The notes beneath the pieces were generated by a model. That model was not told the origin of the DNA and searched no databases. It saw nothing but the letters and a program-made list of their open reading frames with translations. Below are positions 43,669 to 54,909 of a stretch of 57,280 nucleotides of DNA, piece by piece (the stretch's first letter is position 1; each line of letters starts with the position of its first letter). This stretch comes from Protostelium mycophagum (Eukaryota; Evosea; Variosea; Protosteliida; Protosteliaceae). The position numbers were made by a program, and so were the translations under genes. The stretch covers positions 1-57,280 of the forward strand of contig KV920932.1 of the NCBI GenBank assembly GCA_002081555.1, in the 5' to 3' direction.

Positions 43669-45769
43669 TCACTGGAACTCCAGCTCGTCCAATTTCTTCT
43701 GGTAGGCCTCTTTCTGTTCATGATTGAAGTTTGGGTCCACGATCCTCTGCTTCAACACTTCAATCGCCCTCTGCTTCTTTTTCTCTGCCTCTTGTCGCTC
43801 CGTCATCTGCATAAATATCTCCTGTGATATCTTCCCTTCTGACAGCAGATGCTCCAGATTACTAACCTGACCTGTCGTCTGTCAGTCATGATGGCGAGTT
43901 GTAGAATCTGACCTGTTGGTCGGGCGGAGGAGGAAGAGTATGGGAAAAAATGAGCCATGAAGATCATGGGGAGGCCGAAAACGTCTCTTCTTGTTGTGAT
44001 GCACATCTGCCCCACTATGAATGTGTCCCCTGACTCTGTACTCCTTCAGAATGTCGACATGTACACGTGGTATTTGAGAGTTGTATTCGCCACATCAACA
44101 CCGCACAAAATAAGTGTATAGATATAGATTGTATTACCGTTTGTTGTGGTGACACAATCTTGTGGAGCTCTATTGTTGGGCCACATTCTTAACTCTGCTT
44201 CAAATGGGCGATTCGTGTCAGGTTGATTCTGCATGTTCATTTCCTGCTAACTCAGCGAAAAGTCGCGGAAATTTCAAGACGTCACCTTCCTCATGACCCC
44301 ACCCACCGCTGCTGTGGTGGCTGCTGACGTCATCTCCAGAGTGACCATATCAAAACGCTCTGTGGGGGTGTTGTAGGGAAATCCGGTGAAGTCGACGAAT
44401 GACTGATTGGCATAATGCACACATGATGTCCTGTCCCATAATGCTGTGGGCACAGTGATAGTCGATGCAATGAATTTGAAACACTGTTGAAGTTCATGGA
44501 AATTTCAGGGGAATTTTGGCGAGATTTTGTGATGGAGAATCGACTGACCTCCAGACCGGATTCGTAATCGGCTCGCATGCTCTTACGTTGTTCTGAGGTC
44601 ACAAACTCTCTGAGTCTCATGATCTTCCCCTGAACTTCTCGCATCTCTTCTAAAGACCATACTCCTTCAGCTCCCCTGATCATTGTCATCATGTTGGCCA
44701 ATGATCGATCAATGTTGCACAACATCTCAACGTGCAGAACATGACAAAATACCTCAGCTCAAGTTTCTCTCTAATTCTCCGCATCTCATCTTCCGATCTC
44801 ACATAGAGAGTCGGTACTTCGGTCTGAGATGACGTGTCAACGTCATCTTGACAATTTTGACACTTACTTGCTCCTCAGGGTCCACTTTGTATTCGGAATG
44901 GTCAGTCGTGGGTGCGCTGTAGGACCCTTCGAGTCTCAATCTTCTCTGAAAAATCGAAGAAATCTCAAAGTCTTACCATCAGAAGTTTGTTCCAGGCCAT
45001 CCAACATCCATAACCAATTCATGACATTATCATTATCATCGGGTAATGCGTCGATAAGATTTTCTGCAAGATTCGTCTGAGCATGTCAGTACAAGGTGAG
45101 GATATTTATGATGTCTGAAACCGCAGCGTGATCATTTTCTTGATGAAAGCCATACACCATCACATGACATCCCCGAACGGAAAAAACAACAGTGTCCTCT
45201 ATACCTCTTGTTGCTGGCTGAACATGCTCGGTGAGAACGGCTGCATCATCGATGGTGGTGGATTGTTCACATTGACGAGGGGCGGGATTACGCCACCAGA
45301 CAGCATGGGTTGCACCTATCATCCAAAATCATCTTCCTGATCCGTTTGATATGTACTTACAACACCATGATTAATGGGACTCTGGTAAGGATCAGAATAT
45401 GTGGCACCCATAGATCTTCTCTTGGCTGCCATCTCTTCAGGTCCCAATTTCTTCGGACCTCTCTTCTTTGATTCACTGTTGGTGCAAGTCTCTTTACAAC
45501 CTCTCGCAATGCAGCGTCGGCAAGGCCGTCCTGCATATATCAGCAGAGTTATTGGAATATGACAAGATGCCTGGGTCACAAGAAGCATGATCTTTTTTAC
45601 AGTTAGAGCATGCCGCAGCAACTCTTCTGAGAGTCGTGTTCTTGAGCTCTAAAGCCCTCGCATTGTCCATATTAGTTTGTTGTTGCTGTTGATATTCGGT
45701 TTCAAGACGGACAGCAAGAGCCAATGCTTCACTTGGATCTCTCAAGCCGCGCGCACTATCCGCACTCAT
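43669..45769 (-). CDS. Zn2Cys6 (fungal-type) transcription factor with PAS-like domain
   Basis: A probable DNA-binding regulator. The start at 45769 gives MSADSARGLRDPSEALALAV and a short Gln run. The zinc cluster reads ACSNCKKDHASCD, an intron, then RPCRRCIARGCKETC: six cysteines in C-x2-C-x6-C...C-x2-C-x6-C order. A basic linker, SKKRGPKKLGPEEMAAKRRS, follows. Near 44330-44430 a PAS-type segment reads SCVHYANQSFVDFTGFPYNT. The C-terminus is a charged helix (EAEKKKQRAIEVLKQRIVD) ending KLDELEFQ. Zinc cluster plus PAS is the layout of fungal ERT1/AcuK gluconeogenesis regulators. The similarity is in architecture, so the target genes are unknown. Confidence 0.8.
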
Positions 45770-46091
45770 TTTACTTTTGATTCTGTGGTGGATCTGTTTT
45801 CATCACGGACCGGAAAATTCCCTTCTCTACAACAGCCGTGTCGGCTAAAAGCTGAGACGAGCCCGCGGTGTCTCTGGTGATGTCGAATGAGAGTTCTAAT
45901 GATGTCGACAGAACCAGACTCTGGCATTGTGTCCTTTGGGATCTAATGTTGAGAAGTCCAGACTGTTGTCTGGTGATGATGACCGCAGAACGGCCGATCT
46001 CGATGCATTCTCCTCGGTCAAAACGACAATCACAAAGAGGCTGCACAGCTTGGAATAGACTCTTTTTGAACTTTTATTGACATCAACAAAC
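45770..46091. other. Intergenic spacer with an open frame
   Basis: This lies between the start of the zinc-cluster gene and the end of CCT7. The minus strand is open for 91 codons (46046 to 45771, MQPLCDCRFDRGECIEIGRS...), ending two bases before the zinc-cluster start codon. It has no recognisable domain. It may be 5' UTR, an unrecognised small gene or chance. Confidence 0.35.
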
Positions 46092-48279
46092 TCATCCTCT
46101 TCCTCTCATGGCTCTGACACCTCTTCCAGCCATTCCTCTGGGAAGTCCTCCCCTTCCCCCCCTGCCCATTTGGGGACCAGCTTGGGGTGCTTCCGACTGC
46201 GCGTTACGGACAGTCTCGTCTACACTCAAGATGAGGCAGGTAGCCTCGGTAGAGGCCTCCAGACAGTTGAGGCGGACAAGACTGGGCTCCCAGACAAAGG
46301 ACTCGAAGGTGTCGCAGATGCCCTCGTTCACGATATCCACACCGAACCACTTTCCGTCTGAAGAGAGTTAGATTGTGGTGTCTTAAGACATGGAGGAACT
46401 TACTGGGCTGTGCGTGTCTTTGACGCAGCTTGTTCAGGACGTCGGTGGAGTCTATTCCGGCGTTGTCGGCCAATTGTCTTGGAATAATCTCTAATGCCTT
46501 TGCGAAGGCGTTGATGAGCATTTGCTGCTTTCCGGAGACGGTTCTGGCGTGATCTCTCAAAAACTTGGAGATTTCCATCTACAACCATAAATTTTCATTC
46601 GTTTGAAACGGAGGCTGACCTCGACAGCGCCACCACCAGCCACAACGGTGTGGTGCTTCTTGGCTCTTCTTGTGATCATGATGGCGTCATGAATGGATCT
46701 CTCAGCCTCATCGACAAAGTGCTCACTACAACGAGTCAGCTCATATTTTGGCGGGAAAAAACTCACCCTCCACCTCTGAGGAGTATGGTGGCGGTCTTGG
46801 ACTCCTTGGCTTCCAAGAAAAAGTTGTATCTGGACCCACCAACTTGTCTTTCCTCGAAAAGACCGCAAGTTCCCAGAATATCAGGTATCAGATTGCTCAC
46901 AGTCGTCTGTACCTGAGAATTTTCTCAGAAAAAAATCGAGATTTTTCCTGAAAAATTCAAACCTGAGCGCCGGTAGCCTTGCAGACTCTTCTCAAGTCCT
47001 CGTCGGTGACTCTGTTTTTCTTAGAAACGGCCATTATTTGGATTCTACGAACCTTCCAGCGGCAAAAATACCTCTATCGGCGAAATATTGTGTGGCCAAG
47101 TCTCCAATAGCGAGACGGGACAACACAATATTGGCGCCAGACTTCACAATACGGTCCAACTTGTCGTAAATAATAGTCCATTCGGCATCTACAATAGACT
47201 GGTATTGCTATGACAATCAGATTTGAAGATTCATTTTGGCGGGAAAATAAAAATGGAGGAAAAGAAGCTGACCTCGGGGCTCTCAATACGGATTTCAGCG
47301 TTGTCCTTTTCAGACTTCAACTCCAGCTCGATGTTGAGGGCGATGATCTTGGGGTTCAAGAACTTCTTTGGCTGCTGCTCGAAACCAGCGTATGAGAAGG
47401 TCTTCTTGAAGGCGACACCATCAACAAAGTAAGAATCTCCAAGAGAACCTCCAGACTCCTTCTTAATACCGATGAGGTTGAGAGCGAGATCATCATCGAG
47501 GTTATACACGGCATCGACGATCATCTTTGCAAAGAATTCACGGTGAGAAGCGACAAGTTTAGAGTTCAAAGCGGTAGCTGCACATCTCTCCAAGAGTTGT
47601 CTCTTTTCTCTAGAATATGATCAGGATGTGATAACAATAAATTCAGAACCGCTTACTCTGGTGATTTCTCGCTGAGGTCTACAGAGATCTCGCGAATCTT
47701 CTCCTTAGCCATAGTGCAAGCAGTTCTATACGCTGCGCGGATCAGACAGATCACGATTTTTAATCTCACCCTTGATGATGTTCTGTGTGTGCAGACCATC
47801 CTCTACAAAAGGCTTGGCTTGCTTGAGAAGCTCACCAGCTAATACGACCACACTTGTTGTTCCATCACCGACTTCTGCGTCTTGTGAGAGGGAAATGTCC
47901 ACCAAAGACTTGGCTGCGGGGTGAATGATGTCCAAAAGTTTCATGACGGTGGCACCATCGTTAGAGATGGTAACCTAGACAAATGGGTATTTCTCGGGAA
48001 CAAAGAGAGAAATTGATTACCTTGTCCTTTCCTGCAATGACCATCTTGTCCATACCACGAGGACCTAATGTGGTCTTGATCGTATCGACAACGGCCACAC
48101 AAGCATTTATGTTGGATAAAATCTGTGATCTTCCCTGTGATTCCTCTGTTCCTTCCTTCAAGAGGAGGATAGTGGGTTGCTGTATTAAATAAGAGTTCTA
48201 TCCTTCTATTCGGATCCATCATTCGCTTTTATTCCAAGAATAAGACTGTTTATATTCTACTCACAAATCCCATTGACAT
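46092..48279 (-). CDS. cct7: T-complex protein 1 subunit eta (CCT7)
   Basis: A subunit of the cytosolic TRiC/CCT chaperonin that folds actin and tubulin. Exon 1 encodes only MSMGF (start 48279). Exon 2 gives [20 protein letters not shown], then [27 protein letters not shown] and the ATP-site [10 protein letters not shown]. The eta-specific segments are [20 protein letters not shown] and the stretch from [19 protein letters not shown] to [17 protein letters not shown]. The C-terminus is a long Gly/Arg-rich tail ([17 protein letters not shown]...) that extends the shorter GRGRGR tail known from animal CCT7. About 550-560 residues. Introns carry TTTTGGCGGGAAAA twice, and one acceptor is TGGTTGTAG. 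Confidence 0.95.
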
Positions 48280-48495
48280 TGTGTGAGGTTTTTTGTGTGT
48301 TGATCTTTTGATACGATCACAATGTGAATGTGGTGATCGTTTCTGTTTTTGGCGATGGTCGCATCGCAATGAAACACAAATTATGCTTTGCTGTGATATC
48401 TTAATCTTTTCCACCGTCAGGACAACACCACATCCTGGTGTGACGTCCTGTGAGGGTGACAATATAGACATATTTAATACAGTACCAAAATCGTG

Positions 48496-51400
48496 ATGGC
48501 CTCATGGCAAGGCGGTACGACATTTTCCATTCGTTTGGATTCCATGTTCATTTCGACACTACTTTTCTTTATGATGATCTCATGAAATGTAGACCTTCGC
48601 GATTGGTTGTCGCACTATGCTTCTTTGTCGAGTCAGATCTTAGAGTCCACACTCCAGACTTTATTGAGCGAAGAGATCTTCGAAGTGAACGATGTAATCT
48701 CCCTCAGCGGACCAGAATTAGAAGCTATCGGCATCAAATTAGGCACGAGAAAAAAGATATTGGAAGGCATTGCTCGATATACATCTTCAAAACCTCCTCT
48801 CATCAGAGTGAATAGTGCTAACGCGGGTCCTTCTTCATCGCCTTCAAACAGTGACGTGGATTCACCTGGACAAACTCTTCAGAGGTTGAGCCTCTCTCCC
48901 ATCAAGGTGAGTATCATGCTCATTAGAAGCCAGAAAAGATCGGAAGGTGCCATATCATCCATCTGAACAATTTAATTAGACGGAAGAACTATCCAGAAGC
49001 ACAGGGAATTCACCTCAGACAACACCAAGAGATCATTATAAAGAAGAACCTTCGAGTAAAAACCCATTGCACAGATCACGGAGTGATCTCACATTCACTA
49101 ACTTAAGGTAATCACTTTTCATCTCGCCAAGATCCTTCCTTTGTGACTTCCCGCCAAAACTAAAAATTGAAAATTCATATTATATAGTCGTTCGGAACAG
49201 AATGCACAGATAAGAAGGAGGGAGTCTGAGGATTCAACCAGCTTGGTAAGTTGTCACAAAAACTTTCTTTATTCTATAAGGCATGTCTGCAGAGCAGCAG
49301 AATCAACATTACGCAGCAGAGCTGTACACATGCATATAAAAAAAAAGTTTGATCTACAACGTTGTAGCGGCCACCCAGTGGGGTATTTAGAGATAATTCT
49401 GGGCCCTCTTCAAGCTCACACTTGGTCGTCCCGCCATTAAGAACCAGACTTACACATTCCCATGACGATTCTACAATGCTCGAAAGCCCCCCTCTGACGG
49501 GGAGGTCCTCTTATTCTGAACATTCTGACAATAGTTCGGCCTATTCTGTGTACACAGACAGTGAGTCATTGTTTTTTTTTTGAGAATTTCCAACAGGTGT
49601 CGAACTCCTGTCAAATTTGACAGTTGGTGTGGAAGCAAAAATATCTTTCCCACAAGAATTTCAATTTCATCAACGACAATCTACAACTCTTGACGTTCTC
49701 AGGGCCAGCATCTGCACACCACCAAGCGCTGACGAGCAGACCCCACGGACTGTCTTTACTAGGTGTATTCTACGATGATTACAGCCCAGCCATGACAGCA
49801 TACGAATCTCATTTAGAGAAGAGAAAGAACGAGCCGGACAAGAAGAATAAGGAGGCGTTTTTGAAGGTGAAAATTTCAAATTTCAAAAATCGGATTTGGC
49901 GGGAGATTTCGAAAATGAAGATTGTGTCTTGAAAGATGAATTGGTGGGAAAGAATTGGCGGGAACTGAGATGTACAGTCTTTAAGTCAGAGTCCTATGTT
50001 TCAAGCAGGGGGGGATATTTGGACAATGCCCGTTTTTCAGGGCGTAATTGCCGCAGAATGTGGTGACAATATTCTCGTCGCAATAGAAGGTGATGCCTCG
50101 TTGTAGACCGTCATTTTTAAAAATACATCATCAGGTGATTCGGGGAAGATCATCACGCATGGATCGAATGAAATTTCGCCGATTGTTCTGGGGTCTTCAC
50201 AGCCTCTGTCTCAAAGTCTTTTTGAGTTCCACCCCCCATCCGATTACGAACGGTATTTTTTCCCGCCAAAACGTCATTTTAAATATTGAATCGACGTTTC
50301 AGCTTCGAACGCGTAGCGAGCGGACCTTTTCATAGCGTCGCGGTGGATAATGACGGTAAAGTGCATTCTTGGGGATATAATATAAACTGTTCAATTATGG
50401 GCATAAACGGGGAAGAAAACAAAAAGAGGTAACTACACCGTTGTAGATGTGTCATATTCGAATGTGAACGGTTGTTGCATAGATCTTTTTGTGCAAGTTT
50501 GTCGGTGAACTTTATGTTGAAGAAAATTCAATTATATCTCCTTTGGATTTTCGTCAAGTCAGACGTCGTGGTCAGAATAATGACTATATCTACAACGATA
50601 TAATTTCGAATAGGTTACAAATTGGAAGTAATTACGAGATTGCGGGACAGCTTGGTCGGGGAAAAGGATATTTCAAAGAGCCGGGAATCGTCAAGATCCC
50701 CTTACCGCCAAACATCACGGTAGTTAGCGTGTCATGCGGTGGCGTACATACAGGTGCAGTCACCAGCGAGGTGAGCATCTTTTTGCATCGAGTTGTAGAT
50801 GACCAATTTTTTGTGCGGGAAAAAAAGGTTTTTCAAATTTCAAAATGAAGAAGATATGTGCATATCTTTCAAGTTGAAATTCTGATGATGACAGGGTGTG
50901 GTTTACATGTGGGGGTTAAACCACGAAGGACAACTGTGAGTCGCTCATGTACATGTCGACATCCTTCTCATTCGAATAAAACAGGGGTCTTGAGAACGGT
51001 ATTTTGCATAGAGTTATAGATGACCAATTTTTTGTGCGGGAAAAAATGTTTTTCAAATTTTAAAAATGAAGAAGATATGTGCATATCTTTCAAGTTGAAA
51101 TTCTGATGATGACAGGGTGTGGTTTACATGTGGGGGTTAAATCACGAAGGACAACTGTGAGTCGCTCATGTACATGTCGACATCCTTCTCATTCGAATAA
51201 AACAGGGGTCTTGAGAACGGTATGGTGAAGAACAGCAAAACGGGACGAAGTAAATTGAGAACGGTGTTCAAAAAGCCGACCCTACTCATTTCGTTGAAAT
51301 CACAATTCATGACCCAAATAGCCTGTGGGGGGCACCACACGATCGCTCTCAACAGTGAGTCATTTTCCCGCCAAAATAATATGAGATTTCGAGGATTATT

Positions 51401-54288
51401 TTCCCGCCAAAATGTCGACCGTTGTAGATGCGGGTATGGTGTTTGCCTGGGGATACAACAATTATGGTCAGTTAGGACAAGGGGGAAGTACACCACTCTC
51501 TACATCAAATCCCTCACAGAATTGTGTACACACCCCCACCGTTGTAAACATGTCAAAACCTGTCAAGCAGGTTGGAAATTTCACTGAAATCCACATCTCG
51601 AAAAATATCACATCAAAATGAAACGTCGACAGGTGGCGGCGGGGACGACCCACTCATTGGCATTATGTACAGACGGGACACTCTATTCTTGGGGCAGTAA
51701 CAATACAGGTCTCTTCACGTTTTATCTGATGACGTCATCATCTCAGTATGACGTCATACTGTCACATCTGACACCTGTCAGGTGAGCTCGGCCGAAGAAC
51801 GAAGAAACAAAACGAGCCCGGGGAGATCCAATTCCCAACGAATGGAGACATAGACAATACCAACCCTGTCATCATCAATATATCTGCCGGTAGTGGCACT
51901 TCCGGGTGCATCAGCGACAATGGGAGGGCTTACGTATGGGGAAGACTTGCTGGGGACAAGATGGTGAGTCGTCAAATCTTCATGGAAATTTCGGTTGACA
52001 TATGACAGGTGACACATCAGATGACACCTAGATTGCTATCTACAAAGAACGCACAAAAGTGAGCTGGATTTTGAATATTTTGCTTGTGCGCCAAAGCATT
52101 ATCTTTTGTACAGAATTTTCTGCGAATTTTCTATTTTTTTTTGAATAAATTATTATATTTTAATTCGAGCATCTACAACGAGATGACAATGCTAGGTTAT
52201 TTTTCACGAATATTTCCTGTGGATTTTCTCATTTCACTCTACTCGACGATTCCGAGAGCTCCAACGCTCTACAATTCTTGATCAGGTGAAATTTCATCGA
52301 AATTTCACACACGTCATTTTGACCGTCTACAACAGTATCATGGACGAAGATAATCGATTTTTGGATACGGAAATTCGGGACAGGCTGTCAGAAATCCCGC
52401 CAAAATTGTTGAGACCGCTGCAAGACAGAGCCATACAGCGAAGACAAGAGAGTGAGCATTTATATTATATTCATTTTCCACATTTATTTAGTAATAATTT
52501 TTCTGATTTAATTTCAAAACGTCAAATCATTTATTTTGCCACGTCATCAATTGTAATTTTGAGCTGAAATTTCCAGGAAATGTGGAGTCGCCGACACTTT
52601 CCTGTGATATCATGGAGACCCCAACTTTCAGACTCGAACGAGAGACGTCGACACTCTATGTCGACGCGGAGATTTTTAACACCAGTGGAGTCAGCTGTTC
52701 GGTCAGGACGATGACTTTGCAGTCGTCCACGCATACTGTTGATGTAAACCCCGCCGTGTTCCAACTCAAGGGGGTGAGTGTTTCGTCTACAATGCAATTT
52801 GAGCCTCTACAACGATGTTTTTTTGGCTCGAGAGTTTGACTAAATTATTGAATATAAAATCATCAATCTACAACGAAATAATTTGTATCAGCACAAGTCA
52901 CAAAGTGTGAGAGTCACAATCAATTGTGCCCCAGGTTCTGTCTCAGAGGATTCTTTCCAGGTATTCCCCGCCAAATCTCCCGTTTCAAATTTTGAATCTG
53001 TCCAGGTCATCACCTTTATTGCAGAGTCCACTGGCAGGCTGAAAACTTCCGCGAAATTTCTCTTCAGTTATAACGTAACTCCCAATTACATCCCCTCGAA
53101 TGTCTTAAAGATGCGAAAAATCAGCACCGCGCCACTCGTCTCGCCAAATACCGAGAGAATGTCCGTTAAGACTTTACGTAACCAAGAAGAGGTAATCTAC
53201 AACTCTCAAAATATTCACCTCAAAAGTTTAAAAGTCCCATCTACAACGAGGAATGACCGAAAATTCAGGTGAATTACGATTTTGACACGGTAGAACTCTT
53301 CGAGAAATTGGGGACGGGAGGGTCTGGCGCGTCAGTGTACCGTTGTAGTTTGCAAGGATTTACGTGCGCCGTGAAGATTTTAGACCTGACCGATTCCCCG
53401 CCAGAAACTCAGGCGGCATTTTTAGACGAAGTATTGCTGATCGAGACACTTTATCACGACAATATAGTGAGATATCTCGGTCATGACCTGCGTAATAATA
53501 AGGTGAGGAATTTTCTTTGAACTTTTGTGAATAAGACGGGGTCTGCCGTTATCATCAGAATATTCTGAGAAATTTCAGGTCCGTCTGTTCATGGAATACT
53601 ATCCGTTCTCACTACACTCTGTCATACAAAAGAGACGGGGGCAACCCTTCCCGCCAAAACAGATCATCAAGTGCTGCCTGTCAGTCGCCAAAGGTCTCGC
53701 CTATCTACACTTTGGCGAGAAGCCGATTGTACACAGAGACTTAAAGTCTGGAAATGTACTCGTTGCTCTTGACGACCAAGACTGTCTCAAACTGATTAAA
53801 ATTACGGACTTTGACACCAGCCGCGTCATCACGGAAGAGAACAACCCTTCCACTGTGGCCGGTCAGTTTTCTTCGATTTTTCAAGATCACAGTCTGGTTG
53901 TAGATTGAGCTATAAATAGGCACACCGGCATTTATTGCCCCCGAAGTTTACAATAAGAGCGGCACTTCTGTCCAATCAGACAGTGAGTATCTACAACTCT
54001 CTTCAGAATTCACTTCCATTTTTGACCGTCACAAAACATTTTTTAAAGATCACAGTTTGGTCATTTGGAATGCTCATCGTCGAGATTTTGTCACTAAAGA
54101 CACCGTATCATCAGCTCAATCAGATCGACATTCCCGACGCCATCATGCGGGGAGAGCTGCCTTCTCTTCCACCCATCACTGATCCGGCTTTAGAGCCCAT
54201 CGTGGACATCATGAGTCGTTGTCTAAACATCGACCCGCTACAACGGCCCAACTCGAAACAACTGGTATCTGAATTCGCTTTTCTGTAG
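48496..54288 (+). CDS. SAM domain - RCC1 propeller - protein kinase fusion
   Basis: The start at 48496 splices MASWQG to DLRDWLSHYASLSSQI. The SAM domain continues with LSGPELEAIGIKLGTRKKIL. A Ser-rich linker follows. RCC1 repeats then read HSVAVDNDGKVHSWGYN, VSCGGVHTGAV, GVVYMWGLNHEGQLGLENG, IACGGHHTIAL, AGMVFAWGYNNYGQLGQGG, VAAGTTHSLALCTDGTLYSW and DNGRAYVWGRL. After a beta-rich region (FRLERETSTLYVDAEIFNTS) comes a TKL-like kinase: LGTGGSGASVYR, CAVKILDL, IVHRDLKSGNVLV, DFD in place of DFG, TPAFIAPEV and IWSFGMLIVEILS. Partial similarity to amoebal multidomain kinases is inferred. The 52060-52330 region is unresolved, so a two-gene alternative (second start near 52339, MDEDNRFLD) remains. 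Confidence 0.72.
49354..49367. repeat. Perfect 14-base palindrome CTACAACGTTGTAG
   Basis: Two head-to-head copies of the recurring CTACAACG word share the central CG. It lies in a likely intron of the SAM-RCC1-kinase gene. It is the fullest symmetric form of the motif in the window. Confidence 0.75.
50781..51222 (+). repeat. 221-base tandem duplication inside the kinase gene
   Basis: Units 50781-51001 and 51002-51222 are nearly identical. Each contains intron sequence, a 41-base exon (GVVYMWGLNHEGQL), a short intron and the 5' part of the next exon (GLENG). The two exon copies differ by one silent change (AAC to AAT). Few intronic differences indicate a recent event. Exon lengths (41 plus 14) do not preserve frame if both copies are used in series. 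Confidence 0.9.
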
Positions 54289-54479
54289 AAATTTTGTAGA
54301 GGATGGCCGTGAGATGACCCCTCTACAACGGTGTAAAGTCATGAAGCTTTCGCTTGGTGTTAGTCTCTGCAGGACACGAAAACATCAATAAAATGTGAAC
54401 TCTTTATCATCTTGATGTCATGTCTATATCTTTCTCACTCCTCTGTCTCTGATTCAGACCGATTAGGATCCTTTTCGAG

Positions 54480-54824
54480 TCAGTAACAAGAATGCAAGAT
54501 CCCATTCACATCATCGTCAGTTGCATCATAACCTGGTATACAGCATGCGAGGCGATATCCATTCCAGAGTTTCCAAAGTTGTTCATCGATTATCTTTTTG
54601 AGGGGCTGATATTCCGCACTTGGCAGTGGCACCGCAAGTCTAATCTTCACAGTTCCGTGATACCTGAATTCGTTCATATACATGGCCATCTTAGGGCCCA
54701 AGTATCTGATCGTTATAGTGCGTGTGAGAAGAGCCCTCAGGCCTCTTGGCGAAGCGAAGAAATGACCTCTGTGATATATAACAGCGCTGTTGTCCATTTC
54801 AAATGCCTCTGTGGCATCCTCCAT
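54480..54824 (-). CDS. Hypothetical single-exon protein
   Basis: The start at 54824 (MEDATEAFEMDNSAVIYHRG) opens a 114-residue frame. It continues RALLTRTITIRYLGPKMAMY and RLAVPLPSAEYQPLKKIIDE, ending YDATDDDVNGILHSCY. The composition is protein-like, mixed alpha/beta, without signal peptide or membrane segment. The plus strand is also open over the same stretch (54492-54833), so strand choice rests on composition and the acidic start. Not recognised. Confidence 0.4.
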   Translation of the reverse strand: MEDATEAFEMDNSAVIYHRGHFFASPRGLRALLTRTITIRYLGPKMAMYMNEFRYHGTVKIRLAVPLPSAEYQPLKKIIDEQLWKLWNGYRLACCIPGYDATDDDVNGILHSCY

Positions 54825-54909
54825 GTTCTATAAATAGATCAATGGGTCATCATGTCACTATTGTACATGTCAACTGCCCACTGTTGATACATTTCCAGTT
54901 TTCAGCACA

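Noticed and set aside
54492-54833. A 113-codon plus-strand open frame
   Set aside because: It mirrors the minus-strand frame at 54480-54824, which has the more protein-like composition. Both cannot be supported, and the call is tentative.
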